A DNA stretch of 28,463 nt from Methanobacteriota archaeon (lineage in GTDB: Archaea > JACRDV01): positions 1 through 28,463 of the forward strand of contig JACRDV010000013.1 in NCBI GenBank assembly GCA_024860865.1, read 5' to 3'. Both the position numbers and the translations under genes were made by a program. The notes beneath the pieces were generated by a model. That model worked only from the letters and a program-made list of their open reading frames with translations, had not been told where the DNA came from and searched no databases. This document shows, piece by piece, positions 1 through 8,320 of this stretch (the first letter of the stretch is position 1; the number at the start of each line of letters is the position of its first letter).

Positions 1-2
1 AG

Positions 3-71
3 AAGAATCTAAGCAAGAGCGATTATGTAACCATTCTCTCCGCCCTTCTTAAGCTTGGTGTTAATTGTTAA
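3..71 (+). CDS. Possible C-terminal tail of a plus-strand gene entering from the left
   Basis: An open frame runs from the window edge to a TAA stop at 69-71 and would encode 22 residues (ending in an ALLKLGVNC tail). It would converge on the FBP aldolase/phosphatase gene, whose stop is at 117. The frame is too short to recognise a family, and an AT-rich 69-base open frame can occur by chance. I include it only because nothing else explains the first 100 bases. Confidence 0.25.
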   Translation, partial: KNLSKSDYVTILSALLKLGVNC

Positions 72-116
72 GCTAAGCTCTCGGTCGCACTCCATTTATT
101 TCTTCTTTTATGCAAA

Positions 117-1229
117 TTATACTAACTGCTTCCTATCCTTTAGCTTTTCTAACACCTTCGGCAATGTAGTATATTCCATTTCTTCGGGGCCTAAACGGGC
201 AGGCATAAATTCGCCCATTCTTCTCATAAATGCAGTGATATCATTTGCTATAGCTCTAGCTCTATCGAATGCTGGGTCGTCAAATAAGTCAGCCGGCTCT
301 TCTCCACGAAGTCCGACCAGTTGCCCATTAGATAAGTTAAAGCCAAGAGCAACAACTCGAGGAGGTCCATCGAAAACGGTGCACACAGCATTTTTAAGTG
401 ATACCGGCATAATTGGACCATAATGACTTCCCCTCATAAATCCGGGAACGAGCCAAGGTTCGCTGAATGCTACAAGTACTTCGCCCACGGCAGGAAGACC
501 ATGTTGCATCCTTATTATCATACATGGGTCATCTTTTCCCACATACTTTCCAGCTATAAGTGAAAGACGTGTTGTGCTTGAAACAGCAGCTAGTAGCTTA
601 TCATCAGCTCGATACACTCTTTCAATTACGTAACGTTCTGTTGTTCCGATTAAGGTAATAAGGTCATACATTTCCGCTGGACATGCTAAATCTACATGCT
701 TTCCCTCCTTAACATCAAGAACTCTAAATATAAATCCTCCATGCATCTTTGGGTCAATTATGAGCCCTGCAGTATTTGACGGGTCACCAAAGATTCTGAA
801 TAGCGGTAAGTTAAATCCGCCCGTACTTGTTTTGTCCGCCGCGACCACTATAAACGGCTCACTTATCCTTTCTTCAATTTCCATCTCAGCTACCCCTGGC
901 CCCATACCTTTAACTGTTCCTGCAAAAGCCTCTTTAAGCAAATCTTGTCCAGCAGCATATAGCTTTAATGGCTTTGAAACTTTTTCTGTAACTTCTTTAA
1001 ATGTATCCCAAGCTAATTTGTGTATTTCAGGGTTGTTCTCGCCTTTTGTATGCACCATGAGAAGTTCAAGATCGTCCCCGCAGTTGAATACATAGTGATC
1101 AATGATTAAACCATTTTTTTCCGCTTCTTCTAAGGATTGTTTTGCAACTTCGATTTGCTTAGGTATGACTATATGATGACCAGCTAGGGAACCTACATCT
1201 GCTTTGATTAAAGATATTGTTACTTTCAT
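117..1229 (-). CDS. fbp: Fructose-1,6-bisphosphate aldolase/phosphatase (bifunctional, archaeal type)
   Basis: This enzyme condenses glyceraldehyde-3-phosphate with dihydroxyacetone phosphate and then dephosphorylates the product to fructose 6-phosphate, which makes gluconeogenesis unidirectional in the cytosol. The 370-residue length is normal for the family. The known active-site residues fall at the numbering used for characterised archaeal enzymes: Asp11, His18, Asp52-Asp53, Gln95, Asp132, Tyr229, the Schiff-base Lys232 and Asp233-Asp234 (KDD motif). Both activities therefore look intact. The ATG is preceded by a strong GGAGGGTGA ribosome binding site. The next gene in the same direction, the UbiA prenyltransferase, stops 57 bases upstream, so the two may be cotranscribed, although their functions are unrelated. 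The family call is very secure. Confidence 0.97.
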   Translation of the reverse strand: MKVTISLIKADVGSLAGHHIVIPKQIEVAKQSLEEAEKNGLIIDHYVFNCGDDLELLMVHTKGENNPEIHKLAWDTFKEVTEKVSKPLKLYAAGQDLLKEAFAGTVKGMGPGVAEMEIEERISEPFIVVAADKTSTGGFNLPLFRIFGDPSNTAGLIIDPKMHGGFIFRVLDVKEGKHVDLACPAEMYDLITLIGTTERYVIERVYRADDKLLAAVSSTTRLSLIAGKYVGKDDPCMIIRMQHGLPAVGEVLVAFSEPWLVPGFMRGSHYGPIMPVSLKNAVCTVFDGPPRVVALGFNLSNGQLVGLRGEEPADLFDDPAFDRARAIANDITAFMRRMGEFMPARLGPEEMEYTTLPKVLEKLKDRKQLV

Positions 1230-1286
1230 TTTTCACCCTCCATTATAAGTCAAAAAACACGATACAATAATTATACTTTATGTCTT

Positions 1287-2168
1287 TTACTTAACTACCG
1301 CTCCAACTAAAAACGCGAGAAGCGCGACCCCCATCCCAAATTTTAAGATTCTCTTGACCTCTGCAGCTCTTGCTGGTGTTGGATTGGACAGTAATAACCC
1401 AATTGCAACCAGAAACACTAAATCAGCAATTCCCACTACAACTAGATAGCTATACCCAAATAATCTAAGCAAATATGGAAATGGGCTGAGCGCAATGGCT
1501 GCTACAAGGAAAATAAGCATGATAACGCTGGCTTTAGCCGGGCCAATTAGAACTGGCAAAGTTTTTGCCCCACAGGCTTTGTCGCCAACGTAGTCTTCAA
1601 TTCCCTTTGCAATTTCACGGCTGATAGTTGCTAGCATTGCACATAAAGCAAGAATTCCAGCTGCAATTAAGTTGCCAATTGCTGCTCCGCCAAAGAGAAA
1701 GGTTGAACCAACAAGATATCCAATTGTTATATTTCCAGAAAATCCAGCGCGTTTTAAGCGCGCAGAATACGCAATCAGCAAAACAGAGTTAAACAAAGCA
1801 ATGAAGAAACAAACTTTTCCAGCCCAACCTAACCTTGGGTTAATGAATAAGCTAAGGAAAACTCCGTGCGCAAATAAAACTAGGGCAAATATTAAAGCCT
1901 CTTTTCGCGTTAGGCGGCCAGAGGGTATGGGTTTTTGCGATTTATTTATTCTATCAATATCTGTGTCATAGTAATCATTTATTGCATTACCAGCAGCGGA
2001 AATCGCTATTGCAACAAATATTGCTAATGAAATATTTTTAAGATAAACGGAGAAAATCTCTGTGTAATTTACGAGTGAAATGAATCCTCCAAGGAGAACT
2101 GCGAGGCCAGCCATTAAGCAATTAACCCATCTGCTCAATTCTAGATAAGCTTTAACTTTAAGCAACAC
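1287..2168 (-). CDS. UbiA-family prenyltransferase, probable digeranylgeranylglyceryl phosphate synthase
   Basis: This is a membrane prenyltransferase of 293 residues. In archaea the member of this size usually adds the second geranylgeranyl chain to geranylgeranylglyceryl phosphate, the second ether-bond step of membrane lipid synthesis. Two aspartate-rich Mg-diphosphate motifs are visible: NDYYDTDID in the first third and DYVGDKACGAKTLPV in the middle. About eight or nine hydrophobic helices alternate with short loops. The start is GTG at 2168-2166, with GAGG about eight bases upstream. The substrate is inferred from size and archaeal context; other UbiA enzymes (for example protohaem or quinone pathways) share these motifs. 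Confidence 0.88.
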   Translation of the reverse strand: MLLKVKAYLELSRWVNCLMAGLAVLLGGFISLVNYTEIFSVYLKNISLAIFVAIAISAAGNAINDYYDTDIDRINKSQKPIPSGRLTRKEALIFALVLFAHGVFLSLFINPRLGWAGKVCFFIALFNSVLLIAYSARLKRAGFSGNITIGYLVGSTFLFGGAAIGNLIAAGILALCAMLATISREIAKGIEDYVGDKACGAKTLPVLIGPAKASVIMLIFLVAAIALSPFPYLLRLFGYSYLVVVGIADLVFLVAIGLLLSNPTPARAAEVKRILKFGMGVALLAFLVGAVVK

Positions 2169-2270
2169 AATTTAGGCCTCGCTTTTCTTTTTTGGCACTA
2201 CCACTAAAAGAGCAATCTCACAAATCAGAACTATATAATTCATGTAAAATTATCAAGAGTTAAAGATTTA

Positions 2271-2582
2271 CTAGGTCTTTTCCAATAGTTTTAAAATTAT
2301 TTCTGCAATTTCTTTACCTTGTTCGAAATTAGAGGCAGTTGTAATAATGAAGATTTCTTGAACAGAAGCCCCATTTGCAAGCAAAGCTTTGATATTGCCC
2401 TTTGAATCGACTCTTGTGACTTTAAATCTAACTCCGCCGCCACCTTTGGCTCCCTTTGCCTTGATTTGACCAGGTACGACCTTTTTTATATATGGGATCT
2501 TTGCAACTTCCAACAGTTTTTCTAGACCTTTTCGTTCGCCAATAATAGTTGGATGTTTTCCGCAAATTTTGTTTTTAAGCAT
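2271..2582 (-). CDS. Small conserved protein resembling DUF2103
   Basis: A 103-residue basic protein. The KHPTIIG segment near the N-terminus, the glycine-rich AKGGGGVRFKVTRVD centre and the later GASVQEIFIIT block resemble what I remember of the DUF2103 family, which is annotated as a predicted metal-binding protein. Only one cysteine (in ICGKH) is present, so a full zinc site is not obvious. It stands alone, with about 100 bases on one side and 128 on the other. No function can be given. The coding call is supported by its regular composition and length, while the family name is from memory. Confidence 0.7.
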   Translation of the reverse strand: MLKNKICGKHPTIIGERKGLEKLLEVAKIPYIKKVVPGQIKAKGAKGGGGVRFKVTRVDSKGNIKALLANGASVQEIFIITTASNFEQGKEIAEIILKLLEKT

Positions 2583-2710
2583 AGAACGTCGTTAATGAGA
2601 CTATTAACTTTTTCTCGGATTTAAAATTTCTATGATAATCCACAAATAGAAAGAAATCTTGAAAACTGCACTAATTTGAATACTGATGTTGACTTAATGA
2701 GAACTTAAAA

Positions 2711-2944
2711 TTATATTACAGTTGTGATTAGTGTTTCAGTTGATGAAACGCCTGGAATTGCTCTAATTTTGCCCACTACAAGTTGCCCCATAGCTTCAAC
2801 ATCTTCAGTCTCAGCTGTAACTACAGCATCCCAACGCCCAAAAACAGCCTTCACATCAGTTACTCCTTTAATATTCTTGATTTTGGCAAGCGCAGCTTTT
2901 TCTTTCCCAGCCACGAACCTAACTAATACCAAACCTACTGCCAA
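2711..2944 (-). CDS. Stand-alone Lrp/AsnC ligand-binding (RAM) domain protein
   Basis: The 77 residues match only the C-terminal RAM domain of Lrp/AsnC regulators (beta-alpha-beta-beta-alpha-beta fold). They have no N-terminal helix-turn-helix, so the protein cannot bind DNA in the usual way. Such single-domain members form decamer-like rings and bind amino acids or interact with full-length Lrp proteins. The start is TTG at 2944-2942, chosen because GGAGGTGA lies about six bases upstream. It overlaps the last ten bases of the upstream SFM1-like gene, so translational coupling is likely. It is the last gene of the nadE operon. Fold assignment is confident; the ligand is unknown. Confidence 0.88.
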   Translation of the reverse strand: MAVGLVLVRFVAGKEKAALAKIKNIKGVTDVKAVFGRWDAVVTAETEDVEAMGQLVVGKIRAIPGVSSTETLITTVI

Positions 2945-3546
2945 GGATTTTCACCTCCGATTAGTTTTAATTCATCTTTAACTATGTCTTTTTTTAGGTA
3001 TTTAATAAGACCTGGCGTGATTTTTAATTTTTTGCCAATAACTGGAACAGCATATCCCAATTGAATGCTATGATTTTTTCTTATTTTTATTTCAGGGTTT
3101 AAGCGAGCTTTTATTTCACTTAATTTTTTTCCGCCTTCAATTAACTTTGCCACTAGGATTGCTCCATCTATACTAAATTGGGCTTTGCCAAGGTTTCTTG
3201 CTTTAACATTTCTGATTTTTTTTGTGATGAATTCATGGGTTCTGCCAAGCGGTATAGCTTCACCGAGAATTCCACCAACGACGAGTATTGGATTACTCTT
3301 TAAATCCGAGGCTTTGAGCGGTTTTCTTGCCTTTGGATCAAGCACAATTAACTCAGCTTTTTTAAAGGGCAGCTTAGTTATGCTCTCCGAAAAAGTAGTT
3401 CCGATTCTCTGTAGTTTTCCTTTTGCTAGGTTTTTGACGTTTGAAAAAATTAAGTTTCGTTTGCCAATGAGTTTTGAAGCATATTTATATTCTAACAGCA
3501 GCCAAGTTGATAAAACTGGTTCACAATGTTCAATTATAACTTTCAT
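2935..3546 (-). CDS. SPOUT-fold methyltransferase of the SFM1/DUF431 family
   Basis: The protein has 203 residues. It opens with the family's typical IIEHCEP...WLLLEYKYAS segment and contains the ILVVGGILGEAIPLGRTHEFI knot-region block, where SPOUT enzymes bind S-adenosylmethionine. The yeast homologue Sfm1 methylates an arginine of ribosomal protein Rps3. Whether archaeal members modify a protein or an RNA is not something I can tell from sequence. It sits 30 bases downstream of the PRC-barrel gene and overlaps the Lrp-RAM gene by ten bases. Family recognition is good; substrate is inference. Confidence 0.85.
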   Translation of the reverse strand: MKVIIEHCEPVLSTWLLLEYKYASKLIGKRNLIFSNVKNLAKGKLQRIGTTFSESITKLPFKKAELIVLDPKARKPLKASDLKSNPILVVGGILGEAIPLGRTHEFITKKIRNVKARNLGKAQFSIDGAILVAKLIEGGKKLSEIKARLNPEIKIRKNHSIQLGYAVPVIGKKLKITPGLIKYLKKDIVKDELKLIGGENPWQ

Positions 3547-3576
3547 AGAACTCTCGTTAAAAATTTAAGTTTAAAA

Positions 3577-3819
3577 CTAATGGCCAAGTTTAGTTTGAAG
3601 CACTATATTTTCATTTGAAATTTTTATTTCGCTAAATGGAATCAGAAGCTCCCCGCCCTCTCTTACGCCTATAATTAAGTGCTCACACACTCCATTTGAA
3701 TTTATCTCAATGTCTTTTACTTTGCCGATTTCTTTTTCATTCAAATCAATTACATCTTTTCCGTGTATATCTTTTAAATAGCGCGCATTCACTCCAAACA
3801 CCAGATTAGATTTTTGCAA
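3577..3819 (-). CDS. PRC-barrel domain protein
   Basis: This 80-residue protein consists of one PRC barrel: the KDVIDLNEKEIGKVKDIEI strand pair, then CEHLIIGVREGGELLIPFSEI. PRC-barrel proteins in archaea are small single-domain proteins linked to RNA processing, cell division (CdpB-type) or photosynthetic complexes in bacteria; the role here is open. The start used is TTG at 3819-3817 inside the last 14 bases of nadE. No good Shine-Dalgarno sequence precedes it, so translation probably depends on coupling to nadE or begins slightly downstream. Confidence 0.82.
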   Translation of the reverse strand: MQKSNLVFGVNARYLKDIHGKDVIDLNEKEIGKVKDIEINSNGVCEHLIIGVREGGELLIPFSEIKISNENIVLQTKLGH

Positions 3820-4606
3820 TAGGAGGTATCGCTCTTTTATGCCTTGATTTTTTCACCATAGATTTAATGCGTTCGACTTGGCTTAAATCAATGTTTAATT
3901 TTGTTGCAATCTCCTTTAGCTGAAGCCCTCTCTCAAACCCGAGCAAAATTAGGTCTAGGAAGCCATATGTAATCCCAAGCTCACTTTCATCTGTTTGCCC
4001 TACCCAGAGGCCGGCAGTTGGAATTTTATTTATTATTTTTTTGGGAACTCCTAAATACTCTGCTAATTGTTTCACTTGAGTTTTATATAAACCGCCAATT
4101 GGTAAAAAATCTACACCGCCATCTCCATACTTGGTAAAGTAGCCGCAAAGCAATTCTGATTTATTTCCTGTTCCAGCGACTAATCGGTCCAGTTTATTTC
4201 CATAATAGTAAAGAATCAACATTCTAGCGCGGGGCTTAAGATTTCCATAGGCTATTTTATTCTCTGGGTCAAATGCCGGACATGTTTTTTTGAAAGAATT
4301 AATAATTGGGTTAATATCGACTATTTCATGCTTAATCCCGAGCATTTTTGAAACTTTCATCGCATCTTTAATATCATTTGGATTAGTAACATTTTTTTCC
4401 GGCAGAATTAAGCCAAGCACTTTTTCTTTTCCTAATGCTTTAGCACATAGAACAGCTGTAGTGCTTGAATCGACTCCGCCACTAAGCCCAACTACAACTC
4501 CATCTGCATTTGCATTTTTTACAACTTTTTGAATAAAGGAAACAATTTTTTTCTCTACCTTTTTTGCATCTATTTTTAGTGTATCGGTAGATATTTCCCG
4601 GGACAT
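3806..4606 (-). CDS. nadE: NAD synthetase
   Basis: Converts nicotinic acid adenine dinucleotide to NAD using ATP and ammonia, the last step of NAD synthesis. The 266 residues carry the P-loop SGGVDSS (residues 42-48), then GTGNKSELLCGYFTKYGDGGVDFLPIG and a GLWVGQTDESELG block, which are the standard NadE signatures. No glutaminase domain is fused, so it is the ammonia-dependent short form. It is the first gene of the overlapping nadE - PRC - SFM1-like - RAM operon. It diverges from the gene at 4746, with a 139-base shared promoter region between them. Confidence 0.96.
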   Translation of the reverse strand: MSREISTDTLKIDAKKVEKKIVSFIQKVVKNANADGVVVGLSGGVDSSTTAVLCAKALGKEKVLGLILPEKNVTNPNDIKDAMKVSKMLGIKHEIVDINPIINSFKKTCPAFDPENKIAYGNLKPRARMLILYYYGNKLDRLVAGTGNKSELLCGYFTKYGDGGVDFLPIGGLYKTQVKQLAEYLGVPKKIINKIPTAGLWVGQTDESELGITYGFLDLILLGFERGLQLKEIATKLNIDLSQVERIKSMVKKSRHKRAIPPIAKI

Positions 4607-4706
4607 CGCTCAGACATCCTTCTCTTAATTAAAGGGTTATTAAATTAATACTAGTTGTTATCTACTATAAATCAAATAGTTACTTGACCAACTGACCAAA
4701 AACTAC

Positions 4707-4740
4707 TTATTTAAATCTGTTGTATCAAGCTAAAGGTGGT
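4707..4740 (+). promoter_or_regulatory. TATA box and ribosome binding site for the gene at 4746
   Basis: TTATTTAAAT at 4707-4716 is a good archaeal TATA box. GGTGGT at 4735-4740 is a Shine-Dalgarno sequence five bases before the TTG start at 4746, and it supports that start. The spacing between TATA box and start (about 34 bases) leaves a short leader. Confidence 0.6.
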
Positions 4741-4745
4741 TAAAC

Positions 4746-5099
4746 TTGGTACGGACACCAAAAGAAAGCGAAAAAAGTATAGTTGAGCTAGTGAAAGCTG
4801 AGACAAACCCAAAAATCACTTTGACGCCGTCTAAGATTGCCTTAAAAACTGGCAGTTCTGTCTATTCATATCATCCAACTGACTCCGATGACTATAAGAA
4901 AACCATAGCCGAGATTATCGATGTTATCGCTGAAAAGCGCGGAGTTGTTATAAAGCCTGAGGTTAAGGAAGAGGTTAAGGTTGAGGAAAAACTAGAGGAA
5001 AAAGAAGCAGAGGCTGAAGAAAAAGGTGAAAAGAAAAAACCTCGAAAACCCTCGAAAAGAGCAATTAAACGAAAAGAACTTGAAGAGCTAACTAAATAG
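4746..5099 (+). CDS. Uncharacterised charged protein with lysine/glutamate-rich tail
   Basis: I do not recognise this 117-residue protein. Residues 1-72 form a compact, mixed-composition region with a YSYHPTDSDDYKKTIAEII segment. From about residue 73 the chain becomes almost entirely Lys, Glu and Arg (KPEVKEEVKVEEKLEEKE and then a KKPRKPSKRAIKRK basic stretch), which suggests a disordered or helical tail able to bind nucleic acid or ribosome. TTG start is chosen from the GGTGGT ribosome binding site. It has its own TATA box and probable terminator, so it is a monocistronic gene. A role as a chromatin- or ribosome-associated factor is only a guess from composition. Confidence 0.8.
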   Translation: MVRTPKESEKSIVELVKAETNPKITLTPSKIALKTGSSVYSYHPTDSDDYKKTIAEIIDVIAEKRGVVIKPEVKEEVKVEEKLEEKEAEAEEKGEKKKPRKPSKRAIKRKELEELTK

Positions 5100-5106
5100 T
5101 CTAAAT

Positions 5107-5145
5107 AATCCAAACTTTTTGGGATTAATTTTTTCTGCTTTTTTC
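5107..5145 (+). terminator. Probable terminator after the charged-tail gene
   Basis: AATCC at 5107-5111 and GGATT at 5122-5126 can pair over a ten-base loop. Two T-runs follow (5129-5134 and 5140-5145), which is the main signal for archaeal termination. The stem is weak; the T-runs are the better evidence. Confidence 0.45.
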
Positions 5146-5309
5146 AGAATAATCTTGTGATTTTAAAAATTAACAAATTCAAAAAGACAAAGAAGTTATT
5201 TCGTAGTCTCCGATACCCTAGGGCTCTTCATTTTTTGATCAGCGGTTGTTCGCATCTTCATTGACCAATTGATATCTATATTGGGCCAATATATTAATTT
5301 TAGGTAAAC

Positions 5310-6338
5310 TTGCTCAAAGAAGCCTTGCTCTACAATAAAATAGGCGAAAACAAAGTCAAATGCAATATTTGCGCTCGGAAATGTATAATCGCTGAAGGTG
5401 GACGAGGCTTTTGTAGGACTAGAGAGAACAGAGACGGTATGCTTTTTACACTGATCTATGGAGAAGTCTCCGGCATCTCACTTAATCCTTCTGAGAAAAA
5501 GCCCTTTTTTCACTTTTGGCCAGGGGCTCTCTGGGTTTCAATAGGGACAGTTGGTTGTAATTTCAAATGTCAATTTTGCCAAAACTATGAAATCTCTCAA
5601 GCGAGCCCGGAGGATAATATAACTCGATTTTACTCGTGTGAAGAGATGGTTGATCTTTGTAAGAGTCATAACTCGCCCGGATTATCCTATACTTTTAATG
5701 AGCCAACAATTTGGTTTGAATATACATATAATTGTTCGAAGCTAGCTCATAAAAAAGGTTTGCTTAATAATTATGTTACGAATGGTTATATCTCTGCAGA
5801 AGCGCTCGAGCTAATTGCTCCTTATTTAGATGCGATGAATATTGATATTAAAGGTGGAGAGCAATTTTATAAAGAAATTTCTAAAGCACCTGGAAGAATA
5901 CCAGTTTTTGAAACAGCGAAGCTTGCAAAAAGGAAGGGAATCCACTTAGAATTTACAACTTTAGTTATACCGGGTAAAAATGATAATGAAAATGATTTGG
6001 AAGAAATTGCTCGTTTCATTCGAAATGAAATCGGAGATTACGCATGGCATATTACTAGATTTTTCCCGCACTACAAAATGACAGACATCCCTCCAACCCC
6101 GATCAAAACACTTGAAAGAGCACGTCAAATTGGGAAAGAAGAGGGATTAAGTTATGTTTATGTGGGTAACATTCCAGGTCACAAGTTCGAAAATACTTGG
6201 TGCCCAAACTGCAATGAGTTATTAATCGAACGTTATGTTTTTGATGTAGTGAAATATCAAATCACCCCTGACAAATGTTGCTCTAATTGTGGCAAAAAAA
6301 TTCCAATTATTGGAGAATTTTTGAAGTTTAAAACATAA
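5310..6338 (+). CDS. amrS: AmmeMemoRadiSam system radical SAM enzyme
   Basis: This 342-residue radical SAM enzyme has the cluster-binding CNFKCQFC motif (Cys83, Cys87, Cys90), an extra N-terminal cysteine set (CNICARKC and GFC) and a C-terminal zinc-ribbon-like pair (CPNC ... CCSNC). This architecture defines AmrS, also annotated as a pyruvate-formate-lyase-activating-like protein, whose partners are AMMECR1 and MEMO1 proteins. Neither partner is encoded in this window. The substrate of the system is unknown. TTG start with AGG five to seven bases upstream. The gene follows a 210-base stretch without a gene and is transcribed alone. Confidence 0.93.
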   Translation: MLKEALLYNKIGENKVKCNICARKCIIAEGGRGFCRTRENRDGMLFTLIYGEVSGISLNPSEKKPFFHFWPGALWVSIGTVGCNFKCQFCQNYEISQASPEDNITRFYSCEEMVDLCKSHNSPGLSYTFNEPTIWFEYTYNCSKLAHKKGLLNNYVTNGYISAEALELIAPYLDAMNIDIKGGEQFYKEISKAPGRIPVFETAKLAKRKGIHLEFTTLVIPGKNDNENDLEEIARFIRNEIGDYAWHITRFFPHYKMTDIPPTPIKTLERARQIGKEEGLSYVYVGNIPGHKFENTWCPNCNELLIERYVFDVVKYQITPDKCCSNCGKKIPIIGEFLKFKT

Positions 6339-6377
6339 TATTTTTCAATTAGACTTAACTGAAAAGCCTGTGATAAT

Positions 6378-6679
6378 ATGGAAATCCTTTCGCTATTTGC
6401 TTTAGTTGGAGCAATTATTGTACTTGGATTTATTGGAATTTTGATTTTTGAGCGCACACAGGTTCCTGATATTATATGGCTCCTTGCATTTGGCTTGCTA
6501 ATTGGCCCTATTTTCGGGTTGGTTGATGTAGTGGTTTTTTCTAAGATAACCCCTTTGCTAGCAGCACTAGCTTTAATAATTATTCTATTTGATGGTGGTC
6601 TTAGCATGGACCTTAGAAAATTTATTTTCCATTCTCCGAGAGGAGTTTTGTTGGCAATAGTAGGTTTCGTATTTAGTAT
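6378..6679 (+). pseudogene. 5' part of a CPA-type cation/proton antiporter gene, interrupted by an IS607 element
   Basis: The frame encodes about 101 antiporter residues: a first helix (ALVGAIIVLGFIGILIF), the VPDIIWLLAFGLLIGPIFG segment typical of the monovalent cation:proton antiporter-2/CPA families, and a third helix that stops at GFVFSI. From 6680 the frame enters the transposon and ends at 6725 after a short non-homologous tail. The rest of the gene resumes in the same frame at about 8319. No coding sequence seems to be missing, so the break is a clean insertion. A three-helix fragment is not expected to transport ions. Confidence 0.88.
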
Positions 6680-8320
6680 CAAAAAAACTCAAAATGGTTA
6701 TATAGCCATATATGTTCAAATGTAGTCGTATGAAACTATCTAATTGGGCGAAATTGCAAGGAATTTCGTATAGAACTACATGGAGGCTATGGAAGGCAGG
6801 CAAACTCAACGCTTATCAACTGCCAACAGGAACGGTCATAGTTAGGGATGAAACGAGACCTTCTTTTCCTGAAAAAGTTTGTATATATGCGAGGGTTTCG
6901 AGTAGTGAAAACAAAGATGATCTTGACCGACAAGCCCAACGACTTAAAGAATATGCTATTGCAAGGATAGCCGAAAGCAACTCAACAAATTGCTTATTGA
7001 TGGTGGTTACAATACGCTCATTGTGGAACATAAAGACCGATTAACTCGATTCGGATTCAACTATCTTAATAATTGGTTTGAGAGCATTGGAAAACGGATA
7101 GAGGTTGTGAACGAAACGGTTAACGATAAGGATGATTTGATGCGAGACCTCGTTTCGATAATAAAATCATTCTGTGCGAGGTTATATGGATTGAGACGAA
7201 GCAAACGTAAGACGGAGAAAATCATAATGGAGTTGAAGTCTAATGTTGATTAGAACTGTACAAATCCACTCCCCCGCAAATCAGTCTAAGGTATCACAAA
7301 TCAAAGAGTTTCTCGTCGAATATAACCGATGCGTAAATTATTTCATACGTCGGCTATGGGCGGAAAAGAAATTTACAGGTAGGTTTCTTGATAAAAAATA
7401 CATCCAAGACGCAAAAGATAAGTTCAATCTAACAGCCCGTTTGATTCAATGTGCAGGAAAGCAGGCACAACAAATCGTTAAATCCCAGCGAGAAAAGTCC
7501 TTTTCGCAAAGAACCATGCCTCGATTTAAAGTCCTCATGGCAGACCTCGATGGGCGATTCTGGAAGTTCGGAGATAATACCAAATCATTCGAGTGGCTCG
7601 TTCTCCAATCGGGATTCAAGGTACTCATTCCATTCAAGAGAACGAAGATGTGGACCAAATGGGAGGGGAGGGGTTTTACTCTCTCGAACAGCATACGCTT
7701 GAAGTACGATGAAGGTTCTCTTACACTGGAATTCTTTTTTGAAAAGGAGAAACCACCACTCAAACCGACAGGGGCAGTTGAAGGCATCGACCTCGGCTAT
7801 GTCAATACCATCACTTGCACCAACGGACAGGTTATCGGTGCGGGAATGAATAAGGTCATAGAATCGTTCTCAAAGCGTGAAAAACACACACACGAACAGA
7901 TAAAGAACCGCATCTTTCACGAACTGAAATCACTTAACATATCCAACGTAAAAAAGTTGGCTATTGAAAACTTAAAGTCCGTTAAGTCAAATACACGGGG
8001 GAAGTTCTCCCGTAAACGGAATAGGCGGCTATCTCACTGGCTCTATGCCAAGGTTGTGGAGCGTCTTGCACGGCGTTGTGAAGAAGAGGGGGTTCGGCTC
8101 GTAAGTGTGTCGCCCTGGAAAACTTCACAATACTGTCGGTTCTGCAACAACTGGGATAGACGAAACCGCAAGGGAGAAGTGTTCAAATGCGTTGTTTGTG
8201 GACACACAGACCACGCTGACATGAACGGTGCTATGAACATCAAACTCTTGGGGTTGGCGGAAGCGTATAGTCTCCGTTCACTACCAAGCAATTTTATGGG
8301 TGTTCGGAATGAATGTCTAT
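6680..8320 (+). mobile_element. IS607-family insertion sequence (tnpA defective, tnpB intact)
   Basis: The element carries a serine-recombinase tnpA followed by an overlapping tnpB, the IS607 arrangement. Its limits come from the interrupted antiporter: codons for F-S-I at 6672-6680 align with S-I-K at 8316-8324, and a shared TAT (6677-6679 and 8318-8320) leaves a few bases of ambiguity. Whatever the exact crossover, the insert is 1,641 bp, a multiple of three, with no target duplication beyond that triplet, as expected for IS607. Similar sequences TGTTCAAATG (6713-6722) and TGTTCGGAATG (8301-8311) lie near the two ends and may be transposase binding sites. Codon use and base composition differ somewhat from the host genes. 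Confidence 0.85.
6730..7253 (+). pseudogene. tnpA: IS607-type serine transposase, frameshifted by an internal deletion
   Basis: Residues from ATG 6730 give a MerR-like N-terminal helix-turn-helix (MKLSNWAKLQGISYRTTWRLWKAG, shown here in part) and the resolvase start CIYARVSSS with the catalytic serine near residue 57, then DLDRQAQRLKEYAIA. The family then continues with a segment of about 17 residues (glycine-tyrosine ... glycine-serine-glycine) before RKQLNKLL. Here that segment is missing. The downstream part (RKQLNKLLIDGGYNTLIVEHKDRLTRFGF, present up to LKSNVD) is in another frame. The break lies at about 6965-6975. A deletion of roughly 52 bases would explain both the gap and the frame change. 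The catalytic domain is destroyed, so the element should not move by itself. The 3' end overlaps the tnpB start by 11 bases. Confidence 0.85.

Noticed and set aside
7446-7787. Minus-strand 113-codon frame inside tnpB as an antitoxin or regulator
   Set aside because: No ribosome binding site and a composition typical of antisense shadows; tnpB on the plus strand fully explains the region.
8313-8315. ATG as a true start of an independent antiporter gene
   Set aside because: The ATG arises at the transposon junction. The protein would lack the first two helices and part of the third, and the sequence joins in frame with the upstream fragment.
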